From an uncultured Lachnospiraceae bacterium (GTDB taxonomy: Bacteria; Bacillota; Clostridia; Lachnospirales; Lachnospiraceae): a stretch of 64,000 nucleotides of DNA. Shown one piece after another: positions 43,717 to 53,629 of this stretch; position 1 is the stretch's first letter; every line of letters begins with the position of its first letter. The position numbers and the translations under genes were made by a program. Under the pieces are notes generated by a model. That model saw only the letters and a list, made by a program, of their open reading frames with translations. It searched no databases and had not been told where the DNA came from. Location of the stretch: contig CAKRGM010000004.1 in the NCBI GenBank assembly GCA_934330725.1, positions 62,001 to 126,000 on the forward strand, given 5' to 3'.

Positions 43717-44954
43717 TGAGAAGAGTAGTAGTTACAGGAATGGGAGCAATAACTCCTATTGGATTAAGTGTTGATGAATTCTGGGATGGAATCAAGGCAA
43801 ACAAAGTAGGTATAGATTTTATTACAAAGTTTGATACAACAGATTATAAAGCTAAAGTAGCAGCAGAAGTTAAAGGTTTTGACCCTAAGAATTATATGGA
43901 TTTTAAGGCTGCAAAACGAATGGAAACATTCTGTCAGTTTGCGGTTGCAGCAGCAAAAGAAGCTATTGAAGATTCCGGACTTGATATGTCTAAGGAAGAT
44001 CCGTTTATGGTAGGTACTTCAGTAGGTTCAGGTATAGGAAGTCTTAATGCAATGGAAAGAGAGCATACAAGATTATTGGAAAAAGGACCTGGAAGAATCA
44101 ATCCTCTTCTTGTACCTCTTATGATTACTAATATGGCTGCAGGAAATGTAGCAATTGCATATGGCCTTAAGGGAAAGAGTATTAATGTTGTTACAGCATG
44201 TGCAACAGGTAATAACTGTATTGGTGAAGCATACAGAAGCATTCAGCATGGCGAAGCAGATGTCATGGTTGCAGGCGGTACGGAAAGCAGCATTACTCCT
44301 GTTGGTATTGGCGGATTTGCAGCACTTACAGCACTTTCAACATCAGAAGATCCAATGAGGGCTTCTATTCCATTTGACAAAGACAGAAAAGGATTTGTTA
44401 TGGGAGAAGGAGCAGGTATTGTTATCCTTGAAGAATTAGAGCATGCTAAAAAACGTGGTGCAAAGATTTATGCAGAAATAGTAGGATATGGATGTTCAAA
44501 CGATGCATATCATATCACTTCACCTGCAGAGGATGGAAGCGGAGCTGCAAGAGCTATGACAAATGCTCTTAATGAAGCAGGAATTAAGCCTGAAGAAGTT
44601 GATTATATCAATGCTCATGGAACAAGTACACATCATAATGATTTATTTGAAACAAGAGCAATAAAGAGCGCATTTGGTGATGCTGCTAATGATGTAAAGA
44701 TCAGTTCAACTAAATCAATGATAGGTCATCTTCTTGGTGCAGCCGGAGCAGTTGAGTTTATTACATGTGTTAAGTCAATTGAAGAAGGTTATGTTCATCC
44801 GAATGTCGGCCTTAGGGAAACAGAAGAAGAGATGGATCTTGACTATGTTAAGGATAATGGCATAAATATGGACGTAGATGTTGTTATTTCAAACGGTTTC
44901 GGTTTTGGCGGACATAATGCTACAATTGCTGTCAGAAAATATAAAGAAGCATAA
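43716..44954 (+). CDS. fabF: 3-oxoacyl-ACP synthase II
   Basis: Elongation condensing enzyme. 412 residues. Catalytic Cys in NVVTACATGNNCIGEAY, His residues in NAHGTSTHHND and STKSMIGHLLGAAGAVE, C-terminal NGFGFGGHNAT. Translationally coupled to fabG. Confidence 0.96.
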   Translation: MRRVVVTGMGAITPIGLSVDEFWDGIKANKVGIDFITKFDTTDYKAKVAAEVKGFDPKNYMDFKAAKRMETFCQFAVAAAKEAIEDSGLDMSKEDPFMVGTSVGSGIGSLNAMEREHTRLLEKGPGRINPLLVPLMITNMAAGNVAIAYGLKGKSINVVTACATGNNCIGEAYRSIQHGEADVMVAGGTESSITPVGIGGFAALTALSTSEDPMRASIPFDKDRKGFVMGEGAGIVILEELEHAKKRGAKIYAEIVGYGCSNDAYHITSPAEDGSGAARAMTNALNEAGIKPEEVDYINAHGTSTHHNDLFETRAIKSAFGDAANDVKISSTKSMIGHLLGAAGAVEFITCVKSIEEGYVHPNVGLRETEEEMDLDYVKDNGINMDVDVVISNGFGFGGHNATIAVRKYKEA

Positions 44955-44989
44955 TAACTTTGCGGTTTTAGCAGAAAGGCAAGATAGTT

Positions 44990-45466
44990 ATGGAATTAGA
45001 TAAAATTTTAAAGCTTATAGATGCGGTTTCTAAATCTTCTCTTAGCAGTTTCTCATTAGATGATGGAAATATTAAACTTACATTTGAAGCAAACAGAAAT
45101 GGCGGTAATACATTTAATGTTAATACTGACGCAGTAAATGCACAGATTGCTGGAAATGTATCTGCAACAGAAAAGATGCCGGCTGCCGCAGACACAACAG
45201 AAGCTGCTGCACAGGATAAGCAGGTTGTATCAGGAAATGTTGTAAAATCACCACTTGTTGGTATTTTCTATAATGCAGGTTCACCTGATGAAGAACCAAT
45301 GGTCAAGGTGGGAGATATTGTTAAAAAGGGTCAGGTACTTGGTATAGTTGAGGCCATGAAACTGATGAATGAGATTGAAAGTGATTATGATGGCGTTGTA
45401 AAGCAGATTCTTGTTGAAAATGAACAGATGGTTGAATTTGGTCAGCCAATGTTTGTTATTGAGTAA
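44990..45466 (+). CDS. accB: Biotin carboxyl carrier protein of acetyl-CoA carboxylase
   Basis: 158 residues. An N-terminal region (DKILKLIDAVSKSSLSSFSLDDGNIKLTFE) and an Ala/Thr-rich mobile linker lead to the biotinyl domain, with the biotinylated Lys in VEAMKLMNEIESDYDG. Carries CO2 between AccC and the AccDA carboxyltransferase encoded downstream. Confidence 0.95.
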   Translation: MELDKILKLIDAVSKSSLSSFSLDDGNIKLTFEANRNGGNTFNVNTDAVNAQIAGNVSATEKMPAAADTTEAAAQDKQVVSGNVVKSPLVGIFYNAGSPDEEPMVKVGDIVKKGQVLGIVEAMKLMNEIESDYDGVVKQILVENEQMVEFGQPMFVIE

Positions 45467-45469
45467 AGA

Positions 45470-45541
45470 AGATAGTGTAAAAATTATGCTTATGCAGTGA
45501 TTTTTACACTATGCGCTTTAAAAATCGGCGCAGAAATGGAG
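45470..45541 (+). repeat. Leader stem-loop family, copy A (before fabZ)
   Basis: GTGTAAAAAT..ATTTTTACAC stem with loop TATGCTTATGCAGTG, then a second hairpin TGCGC..GCGCA, then GAAATGGAGAG and the fabZ start. Shares the loop pattern ATGCNNATGC and the ATGATTTT-type arm with copies at 57006 and 59806. Confidence 0.6.
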
Positions 45542-45548
45542 AGTAAAT

Positions 45549-45971
45549 ATGTTAACAACTAAGGAAATTATGGATATTATTCCACATAGACATCCGTTTT
45601 TACTTGTGGATACAATAGAAGAACTTGAACCGGGTGTTAAAGCTACAGGGTATAAATGCGTTACATATGATGAGCCATATTTTGCAGGCCATTTTCCACA
45701 GGAACCTGTTATGCCAGGTGTGCTTCAGGTAGAAGCATGTGCACAGGTAGGAGCAGTTGCCATTCTTTCTCTTGAACAGAATAAGGGAAAGACAGCATAT
45801 TTCGGGGCAATCAATAAGGCCAGATTTAAAAGAAAGGTTGTTCCTGGCGATAAGCTTAAAATGGAATGCGAGATTATAAAGCAGAAGGGACCTTTAGGGA
45901 TTGGAAAGGCTGTTGCATCAGTTGATGGTGAAGTGGCACTTGAAGCAGAACTTACATTTATGATTGGATAA
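45549..45971 (+). CDS. fabZ: 3-hydroxyacyl-ACP dehydratase
   Basis: 140 residues, hot-dog fold. IIPHRHPFLLVDTI, the catalytic His in AGHFPQEPVMPGVLQVEACAQVGA with Glu in the same helix. Dehydrates 3-hydroxyacyl-ACP. No fabM or fabN isomerase gene is present, so how unsaturated chains are made is not apparent from this operon. The 82-bp gap from accB holds a structured leader. Confidence 0.95.
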   Translation: MLTTKEIMDIIPHRHPFLLVDTIEELEPGVKATGYKCVTYDEPYFAGHFPQEPVMPGVLQVEACAQVGAVAILSLEQNKGKTAYFGAINKARFKRKVVPGDKLKMECEIIKQKGPLGIGKAVASVDGEVALEAELTFMIG

Positions 45972-45986
45972 TAAAAGGGTGAAATT

Positions 45987-47336
45987 ATGTTCAATAAGAT
46001 TTTAATTGCAAACAGAGGAGAGATTGCAGTCCGCATAATAAGAGCATGCCGTGAAATGGGAATCAAGACTGTTGCAGTATATTCTGAGGCTGATAAGGAT
46101 GCTCTTCATACACAGCTTGCTGATGAAGCTATATGTATTGGTAAAGCGCCGGCAACAGACAGCTATCTTAATATGGAAAGAATAATCAGTGCAACAATAG
46201 TGTCACACGCGGATGCTATACATCCGGGCTTTGGGTTTCTTTCAGAAAACAGTAAGTTTGCCGGTCTGTGCGAAAAGTGCAATATTGCATTTATTGGCCC
46301 GTCTTCAGAAATAATTGAAAAAATGGGTAATAAATCAATTGCAAGAAATACAATGACAGAGGCGGGAGTTCCCATTGTTCCGGGTACAACACATCCTATA
46401 TACGATGTAAAAGATGGTATTGAGTTTGCTGATTCAATAGGCTATCCGGTAATGATAAAGGCTGCACTTGGTGGCGGCGGAAAAGGAATGCGTGTTGTAA
46501 GAAGTCATGATGAATTCGAAAGAAACTTCGAAAATGCGCAGCGTGAAACCATTAAAGGTTTTGGCGACAATGCCATGTATATTGAAAAATATATTGAGCA
46601 TCCACGTCATATTGAATTTCAGATTCTCGGAGATAATTACGGAAATGTAATTCACTTAGGTGAACGTGACTGTACTGTTCAGCGTCATCACCAGAAGATG
46701 ATAGAAGAGTCACCTTCTATTGCACTTGATGACAGTATGAGAAAACGCATGGGAAAGATGGCAATAAAAGCTGCTAAAGCTGTAAATTACCGTAATGCGG
46801 GAACTGTTGAATTTATCCTTGATAAAAACAAGAATTTTTATTTTATAGAAATAAATACACGAATTCAGGTAGAGCATGGTGTTACAGAACTTGTAACAGG
46901 TATTGATCTTATAAAAGAGCAGATAAAGATAGCGGCCGGTGAGGAATTAAAGATAAAGCAGGAAGATGTAACCTACAGAGGACATGTAATTGAGGTAAGA
47001 ATAAATGCAGAAAATCCTGAAAAGAAGTTTGCACCATGTCCGGGTACAATCGAAAATATTCATATTCCGGGTGGAAATGGGGTGCGTATAGACACTGCGG
47101 TTTTCACAGGTTACAAAATACCACCATTTTATGACTCTATGATTCTAAAGATTATGGCATATGCAAGTGACAGACGAACAGCGATAAATAAGTTAAGAAG
47201 TGTTTTAGGAGAAGTTGTTATAGAGGGTGTTACCACAAATCTGGATTTCCAGTATGACATTCTTGGAAATGAAAAGTTTATAAGTGGAGACATTGATACA
47301 GATTTTATCGCAAATGAATATGGTCTCTATGAATAA
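45987..47336 (+). CDS. accC: Biotin carboxylase subunit of acetyl-CoA carboxylase
   Basis: ATP-grasp enzyme that carboxylates the biotin on AccB. 449 residues. [36 protein letters not shown], the Gly-rich loop [14 protein letters not shown], and [23 protein letters not shown]. Note [12 protein letters not shown] where NxRxQVEHPVTE is common (Pro to Gly). 15 bp after fabZ. Confidence 0.95.
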   Translation: MFNKILIANRGEIAVRIIRACREMGIKTVAVYSEADKDALHTQLADEAICIGKAPATDSYLNMERIISATIVSHADAIHPGFGFLSENSKFAGLCEKCNIAFIGPSSEIIEKMGNKSIARNTMTEAGVPIVPGTTHPIYDVKDGIEFADSIGYPVMIKAALGGGGKGMRVVRSHDEFERNFENAQRETIKGFGDNAMYIEKYIEHPRHIEFQILGDNYGNVIHLGERDCTVQRHHQKMIEESPSIALDDSMRKRMGKMAIKAAKAVNYRNAGTVEFILDKNKNFYFIEINTRIQVEHGVTELVTGIDLIKEQIKIAAGEELKIKQEDVTYRGHVIEVRINAENPEKKFAPCPGTIENIHIPGGNGVRIDTAVFTGYKIPPFYDSMILKIMAYASDRRTAINKLRSVLGEVVIEGVTTNLDFQYDILGNEKFISGDIDTDFIANEYGLYE

Positions 47337-47356
47337 CATTTGGAGGATTTTTGTAC

Positions 47357-49111
47357 ATGCGTTTAAAAGAATTATTTAAAAAGAATAATGTAAATCCGGA
47401 AGCTGATGAGTCAAAACTGGGACAGAATACAGTGGCAGAGGGTGATATACCTAATGTTCCTGACGGATTGTTTACAAAGTGCAAGGCGTGTCATTCACCG
47501 GTGTTGTCAGAGGATTTATATTTTAATAACATGGTATGTCCAAAGTGTGGTCATTATTTTAAAGTTGATGCTTATACAAGAATAGGTATGGTCATTGATG
47601 AAGGAACATTTGAAGAATGGGATAAGGGCATTAAGGAAGCTGATCCATGTAAATTTAAAGGTTATCCTGAAAAAATAAAAGACTTTAAGGAACGTACAGG
47701 AATTGACGAAGCTATAGTTACGGGTCGTGGTAAAATTGATGGCAGAGATGTAGTAATAGGTGTCTGCGATACACGGTTTATTATGGGCAGTATGGGACAT
47801 GTAGTAGGCGAGAAACTTACAAGAGCTGTTGAAAGGGCAACGCAGTACAGCCTTCCGCTCATAGTATTTACATGTTCAGGCGGAGCAAGAATGCAGGAGG
47901 GAATGGTCTCTCTCATGCAGATGGCAAAGACATCAGCTGCATTAAAAAAGCATGATGAGGCAGGTAATCTTTATATTACGGTATTGACAGATCCTACAAC
48001 AGGTGGTGTAACTGCAAGTTTTGCGATGCTTGGAGATATAATATTAGCAGAGCCCGGAGCACTTGTGGGATTTGCAGGTCCCCGTGTAATTAAGCAGACA
48101 ATTGGTCAGGAACTGCCGGAAGGCTTCCAAAGATCTGAATTTTTACTTGAGCATGGACTTATTGATAATATTGTAAAGAGAGAAGATTTAAAAGAAACTC
48201 TGTCAAAGCTTGTAAAGATGCATACGTCATCTAAAAATAATCAGATGGCAAAATATAAGACCTATCTTGATGATATTTATTCTAAAAAGATTGATATTAA
48301 TGAAGATGAAAAAGTAAAAGAAAGTAATAAATATGAAGCATGGGACAGAGTGCAGATAGCAAGAAGCAATTCAAGACCAACCACTCTGGATTATATTGAT
48401 TATATTACAAAAGATTTTTATGAGCTTCATGGAGACAGGGCATATAGAGATGATGGAGCCATTGTGGGCGGTATAGCATTCTTTGGTAAACAGCCTGTTA
48501 CTGTAATAGGGCATCAGAAGGGCACAAATACCAAAGAAAATGTAATACGTAATTTCGGTATGCCATATCCGGAAGGATACAGAAAAGCTTTAAGACTTAT
48601 GAAGCAGGCAGAAAAGTTTAACCGTCCGATAATCTGTTTTGTAGATACACCAGGTGCATATTGTGGACTTGGAGCAGAGGAAAGAGGACAGGGACAGGCG
48701 ATTGCTGAAAACCTGTTTGAGATGGCAGATTTAAAAGTACCTGTTCTTTCAATTGTTATCGGTGAAGGCGGAAGCGGCGGTGCATTGGCACTGGCAGTGG
48801 CAAATGAAGTATGGATGATGGAAAATTCAACATATTCAGTACTTTCTCCTGAAGGCTTTGCCTCAATCTTATGGAAGGATTCTACCAAGGCGCAGAAAGC
48901 AGCTGAGGTAATGAAGATAACTGCTCCGGATCTTAAGGAAATGGGCATAATTGAAAGAGTTATTCCTGAGCATCCTGTTATAAGCGTAGATAATATAAAA
49001 AGGGTGACATTATATATGAAGCGTAAGATTGCTGACTTTATGATGAAGTATCAGGATATGACAACGCAGGAGCTTGTAGAACAAAGATATGACCGATACA
49101 GAAAAATGTGA
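47357..49111 (+). CDS. accDA: Acetyl-CoA carboxylase carboxyltransferase, fused beta-alpha (AccD-AccA)
   Basis: 584 residues joining two subunits usually encoded separately. Residues about 1-300 are AccD (beta): a four-Cys zinc ribbon (C42, C45, C61, C64) and carboxyltransferase core [42 protein letters not shown]. After a charged linker ([19 protein letters not shown]) residues about 330-584 are AccA (alpha): [59 protein letters not shown]. No stop or frameshift at the junction. ATG 47357 or TTG 47351 could start it. Transfers CO2 from biotin to acetyl-CoA. Last gene of the operon. Confidence 0.95.
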   Translation: MRLKELFKKNNVNPEADESKLGQNTVAEGDIPNVPDGLFTKCKACHSPVLSEDLYFNNMVCPKCGHYFKVDAYTRIGMVIDEGTFEEWDKGIKEADPCKFKGYPEKIKDFKERTGIDEAIVTGRGKIDGRDVVIGVCDTRFIMGSMGHVVGEKLTRAVERATQYSLPLIVFTCSGGARMQEGMVSLMQMAKTSAALKKHDEAGNLYITVLTDPTTGGVTASFAMLGDIILAEPGALVGFAGPRVIKQTIGQELPEGFQRSEFLLEHGLIDNIVKREDLKETLSKLVKMHTSSKNNQMAKYKTYLDDIYSKKIDINEDEKVKESNKYEAWDRVQIARSNSRPTTLDYIDYITKDFYELHGDRAYRDDGAIVGGIAFFGKQPVTVIGHQKGTNTKENVIRNFGMPYPEGYRKALRLMKQAEKFNRPIICFVDTPGAYCGLGAEERGQGQAIAENLFEMADLKVPVLSIVIGEGGSGGALALAVANEVWMMENSTYSVLSPEGFASILWKDSTKAQKAAEVMKITAPDLKEMGIIERVIPEHPVISVDNIKRVTLYMKRKIADFMMKYQDMTTQELVEQRYDRYRKM

Positions 49112-49141
49112 TTATCTTAATTAAAATAAAAAATGTACAGT

Positions 49142-49220
49142 ATAGCTGATACATGTGATTTAATATTTACTTTGTTACAAATACAGTAAATTATTAATTT
49201 ACAGAGTATCAGCTATTTTA
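49142..49220 (+). terminator. Long-loop terminator after accDA
   Basis: ATAGCTGATAC and GTATCAGCTAT pair across a 53-nt AT-rich loop with inner TTTAC/GTAAA pairing, followed by TTTATTTAATT. Confidence 0.65.
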
Positions 49221-49237
49221 TTTAATTATTCTTGAAG

Positions 49238-49265
49238 TTGGTATCCAGTTAGGTTAAAATATAAT
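49238..49265 (+). promoter_or_regulatory. Promoter of galK-galT
   Basis: TTGGTA (49238-49243), 16 bp, TATAAT (49260-49265); about 70 nt of leader before galK. Confidence 0.55.
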
Positions 49266-49334
49266 GGCAAATGTAAAATTTTTGCAGAAAATAATAATTT
49301 AATTTATAGATAAGCGGGGAGGAGCATTGGATTA

Positions 49335-50513
49335 ATGGGAGTAAACATTTCTGAATTAAAAAATAATTTTGAGAAAATTTATGGCGCAGGCGGAGATATT
49401 CATGTGTTTTTTGCACCGGGAAGAGTTAACTTAATCGGCGAACATACTGATTATAATGGTGGACATGTATTTCCATGTGCTTTGACATTTGGTAATTATG
49501 GTGTTGCAAGACTTCGTGATGATAACAGGCTTAGATTTTTCTCAATGAACTATGAGGAAAATGGTGTTATTGAGTCAGATCTTAATGATCTTGTTTTAAA
49601 GGACGAAGCAGGCTGGACAAATTACCCAAAGGGCGTTATGTGGGCATTAAAAGAAGGTGGATATGTCCTTGATAGAGGACTTGATATCCTGGTCTATGGT
49701 GATATACCTAATGGCTCAGGGCTTTCATCTTCAGCTGCAATTGAAGTAATGACAGGTCTTATGTTAAAAGAAATGTTTAAGTTTGATAAGATTACAATGC
49801 TTGACCTTGCAAAGATCGGACAGTATTCAGAGAATAATTTTAATGGAATGAATTGTGGTATCATGGATCAGTTCGCAAGTGCTATGGGTAAAAAGGATAA
49901 TGCAATGTTTCTTGATACAGCAACCCTTAAGTACGAATATGCACCTGTAAAGCTTGAGAATGCCAGCATAGTTATAGTTAACAGTAAAGTTAAGCACAGC
50001 CTTGTTGATTCAGCTTATAATGAAAGAAGAAGACAGTGTGAAGAGGCACTTGCTGATATTAAGAAAGTTGTAGATATACAGACTCTTGGCGATTTAAGTA
50101 TTGATGAATTTGAGGCGAATAAAGCGGCAATTAAGGATGATGTATGCCGCAGACGTGCAAAGCATGCCGTATATGAAAACCAGCGTACAATAAAAGCAGT
50201 TAAGGCTCTTAAGGAAAATGATATAAAAACATTCGGTCAGCTTATGAATGAATCACATATTTCTCTTCGTGATGATTATGAAACATCATGTGAAGAAACT
50301 GATATTCTTGCAGAGCTTGCATGGAACTGTCCGGGAGTAATCGGAGCACGTATCACAGGCGGCGGTTTTGGTGGCTGTACAGTTAATATCGTTGAAAATG
50401 ATGCCATAGATAATTTTAAAAATGTAATAAGCAGGGGCTACAAAGAAAAAACAGGCATCGATGCTGAAATATATGTAGCTCAGATAGGAGATGGCGCACA
50501 TGTTATCGCATAA
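49335..50513 (+). CDS. galK: Galactokinase
   Basis: First step of the Leloir pathway: galactose plus ATP to galactose-1-phosphate. 392 residues, GHMP kinase. Signature APGRVNLIGEHTDYNGGHVFPCAL, ATP loop GSGLSSSAAIEV, catalytic region NCGIMDQFASAMG, and GARITGGGFGGCTVNIV. RBS GGGGAGGAG upstream. Overlaps galT by 14 nt. galE and a transporter are not adjacent. Confidence 0.96.
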   Translation: MGVNISELKNNFEKIYGAGGDIHVFFAPGRVNLIGEHTDYNGGHVFPCALTFGNYGVARLRDDNRLRFFSMNYEENGVIESDLNDLVLKDEAGWTNYPKGVMWALKEGGYVLDRGLDILVYGDIPNGSGLSSSAAIEVMTGLMLKEMFKFDKITMLDLAKIGQYSENNFNGMNCGIMDQFASAMGKKDNAMFLDTATLKYEYAPVKLENASIVIVNSKVKHSLVDSAYNERRRQCEEALADIKKVVDIQTLGDLSIDEFEANKAAIKDDVCRRRAKHAVYENQRTIKAVKALKENDIKTFGQLMNESHISLRDDYETSCEETDILAELAWNCPGVIGARITGGGFGGCTVNIVENDAIDNFKNVISRGYKEKTGIDAEIYVAQIGDGAHVIA

Positions 50514-52002
50514 TATAGACAGACTGGTTGAATATGGCTTAAAAAGCGGTCTTATAAGCGAAGATGAAAGAATTTATACAACAAATCTTCTTCTTGAGGT
50601 ATTTAATGAAAGAGATTATGAACCAACAGAAGTAAAAGATGATGAAATAGAACTTGAAGATATTTTAAAAGAGCTTTTGGATGAAGCGGTTAAAAGAAAT
50701 ATTATTGAAGACAGTGTTACATACAGGGATTTATTTGATACAAAGATTATGAACTGTCTTATGCCAAGACCGTCTCAGGTCCGTAAAACATTCTGGGAAA
50801 AGTATAGCGAGTCTCCAAAAGCAGCTACAGATTATTTTTACAAGCTTAGCCAGGACAGTAATTACATAAGGCGTTACAGGGTCAGGAAAGATCTTAAGTG
50901 GAAGGTAAGCAGTGAATATGGCGATATAGATATTACTATTAATCTTTCAAAGCCGGAGAAGGACCCTAAAGCAATTGCAGCTGCCAAGAACGTTGCCAGC
51001 TCAAGCTATCCAAAGTGTCTTTTATGTATGGAAAATGAAGGATACGCAGGAGGGCTTAATCATCCTGCACGTCACAATCACAGAATTATTCCGGTAAAGA
51101 TTGATGAGCACGACTGGGGATTCCAGTATTCACCTTATGTATATTATAATGAGCATTGCATCGTATTTAATGGAGAGCATGTTCCGATGAAAATATCACG
51201 TGGTTCATTTGAAAGACTTTTTAATTTTGTAAAGATGTTCCCACATTATTTTATCGGGTCAAATGCAGACCTTCCAATTGTAGGAGGCTCAATACTTTCA
51301 CATGATCATTTCCAGGGCGGATGTTACGAATTTGCAATGGCAAAGGCACCAATAGAGAAGGAAATAAGTATTAAAGGTTATGATGATATAAAGGCTGGTA
51401 TTGTAAAGTGGCCAATGTCTGTAATCAGACTCAAAGCAAAAGATACAAAACGTATAACGGATCTTGCAGAACATATCCTTAATGTATGGCGTGGTTATAC
51501 AGATGAGGATGCGTTTATCTTTGCCGAGACAGATGGAGAGCCTCATAATACAATAACACCTATTGCACGTATGCGTGATGATGAGTATGAACTTGATCTT
51601 GTACTTCGTAATAACATAACAACAAAGGAACATCCTCTTGGAGTATATCATCCACACAGTGAACGTCATCACATTAAAAAAGAAAACATTGGCCTGATAG
51701 AGGTAATGGGACTTGCAGTACTTCCATCACGTCTTAAGAATGAAATGGCTGTTTTAAAGGAATGTATACTTGAAGGCAAGCCTGTTAAAGAAAATGAAAC
51801 AGTAGCAAAGCATGCAGCATGGGTAGACAGTTTCACTAAGGAATATAAAGAAGCCGGAAAACCAATAAATAAAGATACAATAGATGATGTAATAAATACT
51901 GAAGTCGGAAAGGAATTTGTAAGAGTTCTTGAGGATTCAGGTGTTTATAAATGCACACCACAGGGCAGAGAGGCATTTATGCGTTTTATAAATTCATTAT
52001 AA
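50500..52002 (+). CDS. galT: UDP-glucose-hexose-1-phosphate uridylyltransferase, Gram-positive type
   Basis: Exchanges UMP between UDP-glucose and galactose-1-phosphate. 500 residues, the long Firmicute GalT type rather than the 350-residue E. coli type. Nucleotide-binding LNHPARHNHRIIPV and the active-site region ILSHDHFQGGCYEFAMA. ATG 50500 lies 9 nt after AGGAG; ATG 50491 in the same frame touches that site directly. Translationally coupled to galK. Confidence 0.94.
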   Translation: MLSHNIDRLVEYGLKSGLISEDERIYTTNLLLEVFNERDYEPTEVKDDEIELEDILKELLDEAVKRNIIEDSVTYRDLFDTKIMNCLMPRPSQVRKTFWEKYSESPKAATDYFYKLSQDSNYIRRYRVRKDLKWKVSSEYGDIDITINLSKPEKDPKAIAAAKNVASSSYPKCLLCMENEGYAGGLNHPARHNHRIIPVKIDEHDWGFQYSPYVYYNEHCIVFNGEHVPMKISRGSFERLFNFVKMFPHYFIGSNADLPIVGGSILSHDHFQGGCYEFAMAKAPIEKEISIKGYDDIKAGIVKWPMSVIRLKAKDTKRITDLAEHILNVWRGYTDEDAFIFAETDGEPHNTITPIARMRDDEYELDLVLRNNITTKEHPLGVYHPHSERHHIKKENIGLIEVMGLAVLPSRLKNEMAVLKECILEGKPVKENETVAKHAAWVDSFTKEYKEAGKPINKDTIDDVINTEVGKEFVRVLEDSGVYKCTPQGREAFMRFINSL

Positions 52003-52026
52003 ATAATGAAGTTAAGGTAATATTAA

Positions 52027-52080
52027 AATAAGCTTTAAGCAAAACATTTAATTTAAATAGTTGCTTAAAGCTTATTTTAT
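52027..52080. terminator. Bidirectional terminator between galT and argG
   Basis: AATAAGCTTTAAGCAA and TTGCTTAAAGCTTATT form a perfect 16-bp stem around an 18-nt AT loop, flanked by A and T runs. Confidence 0.92.
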
Positions 52081-52100
52081 TACTTATTTTTATTATTTAA

Positions 52101-53321
52101 TTACTTATTCTTCTTATTTTCAAGTTCTTTAAGAGCACGAACCTTAAGTGAAAGACCAAACAGGTTGATAAATCCTTCAGCATCATGGTGATCATAAAGA
52201 TCCCCGGTTTTAAATGATGCGATTGATTCATTGTAAAGTGAATATGGAGATGTTGTTCCTGCCTTAATAATGTTACCTTTGTAAAGCTTGAATTTAACTT
52301 CACCTGTAACATATTCCTGAGTTTTCTCGATAAATGCCTGTACAGCTTCACGAAGAGGTGTAAACCATTTGCCTTCGTAAACAATCTGTGCAAACTTGTT
52401 AGCCATATTAATCTTTTCAGTAGTAGTATCTCTGTCAAGGATTAATTCTTCAAGCTGCTGATGTGCTTCATAAAGAATAGTTCCGCCAGGTGTTTCATAT
52501 ACACCACGTGATTTCATACCAACAACACGGTTTTCAACAATATCAATAATACCGATACCATGTTTTGCACCAAGCTCGTTAAGTTTTGTGATGATATCAG
52601 CAACTTTCATTGCTTCACCATTAACTGTCTTTGGAACACCCTTTTCAAATGTCATTGTAACATATTCGGCTTCATCAGGAGCTTCTTCAGGAGTATTACC
52701 AAGAACAAGAAGGTGCTTGTAGTTTGGCTCATTTGCAGGGTCTTCAAGTTCAAGACCTTCATGGCTGATATGCCATAAGTTACGGTCACGGCTGTAGCTT
52801 GAATCTGGTGAGAATGGAAGATGTATGCCATGCTGTTTGCAGTATTCAATTTCATCTTCACGTGACTGTAATTTCCATTTATCACTTCTCCAAGGAGCGA
52901 TGATTTTAATATCAGGAGCAAGTGCCTTGATTGCAAGCTCAAATCTGATCTGGTCATTACCCTTACCTGTAGCACCATGGCAGATTGCAACAGCATTTTC
53001 TTTACGTGCAACTTCAACAAGTCTTTTAGCGATAACAGGTCTTGCCATTGAAGTTCCAAGTAAGTATTTGTTTTCATATACAGCATGAGCCTGTACACAT
53101 GGAACAATAAAATCTTCACAGAATTCATCAACAACATTTTCGATATATAATTTTGAAGCTCCACAGGCGAGTGCTCTTTCTTCAAGACCATCTAATTCTT
53201 CACCTTGGCCGCAGTCTGCACATACGCAGATAACATCATAGTCAAAATTTTCCTTTAACCAGGGAATGATAGCAGTAGTATCAAGTCCGCCTGAATAAGC
53301 AAGAACAACTTTTTCTTTCAT
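52101..53321 (-). CDS. argG: Argininosuccinate synthase
   Basis: Joins citrulline and aspartate with ATP. 406 residues. ATP pyrophosphatase loop [32 protein letters not shown], and [19 protein letters not shown] before the start. Divergent from argC with ARG-box-like repeats between; argH and argF are not in the window. Confidence 0.96.
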   Translation of the reverse strand: MKEKVVLAYSGGLDTTAIIPWLKENFDYDVICVCADCGQGEELDGLEERALACGASKLYIENVVDEFCEDFIVPCVQAHAVYENKYLLGTSMARPVIAKRLVEVARKENAVAICHGATGKGNDQIRFELAIKALAPDIKIIAPWRSDKWKLQSREDEIEYCKQHGIHLPFSPDSSYSRDRNLWHISHEGLELEDPANEPNYKHLLVLGNTPEEAPDEAEYVTMTFEKGVPKTVNGEAMKVADIITKLNELGAKHGIGIIDIVENRVVGMKSRGVYETPGGTILYEAHQQLEELILDRDTTTEKINMANKFAQIVYEGKWFTPLREAVQAFIEKTQEYVTGEVKFKLYKGNIIKAGTTSPYSLYNESIASFKTGDLYDHHDAEGFINLFGLSLKVRALKELENKKNK

Positions 53322-53362
53322 ATTAAAATCCTCCTAAAGTCTAAACATTTAATTCGAGTTTA

Positions 53363-53391
53363 ATGATAATCCAAATATGCATAAAATGCAA
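53363..53391 (-). promoter_or_regulatory. Promoter of argG
   Basis: On the minus strand TTGCAT, 17 bp, TATCAT. The ARG-box-like sequence 53373-53392 overlaps its spacer and -35. Confidence 0.65.
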
Positions 53392-53448
53392 TAGAAATTT
53401 TGCGTTTATGCATAAAATATGCAACTTTATGCAAAAATAATGCATAAA
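53373..53448. promoter_or_regulatory. Three ARG-box-like sites between argG and argC
   Basis: 53373-53392, 53407-53424 (TATGCATAAAATATGCAA) and 53428-53448 each show TGCATAAA/TTTATGCA-type symmetry like ArgR/AhrC boxes. One lies in the argG promoter, the other two between the promoters, allowing joint arginine-dependent repression. Confidence 0.7.
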
Positions 53449-53471
53449 TATAAAATTTCTTAAAATAATAC

Positions 53472-53499
53472 TTTACATAGAAGAAAAAATTGCTATAAT
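53472..53499 (+). promoter_or_regulatory. Promoter of argCJBD
   Basis: TTTACA (53472-53477), 16 bp, TATAAT (53494-53499) with TG one base upstream (TGCTATAAT). Leader of about 125 nt to argC. Confidence 0.75.
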
Positions 53500-53523
53500 G
53501 GGAAATATGCTACTACGTTTTTA

Positions 53524-53576
53524 TGATGTTTAGTTCAAAGTTTAGCGTGAACAATATTTTGTCAGGACATCTTTTT
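53524..53576 (+). terminator. Possible attenuator in the argC leader
   Basis: GATGTT pairs with GACATC (one G-T) and encloses GTTCA/TGAAC; the outer arm is followed at once by TTTTT. It lies 50 bp before argC inside the transcript. No leader peptide with Arg codons was found. Tentative. Confidence 0.35.
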
Positions 53577-53597
53577 ATTACAGCAGCCAGTATTAAA

Positions 53598-53624
53598 AGG
53601 CCGTGTGTAACGGCAGAATGGGGA
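53598..53624 (+). other. Hairpin directly before the argC ribosome site
   Basis: GCCG-TGTGTAA-CGGC, then AGAATGGGGA, then ATG 53630. Member of the recurring hairpin/GAATGGAG modules. Confidence 0.5.
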
Positions 53625-53629
53625 TTGAT

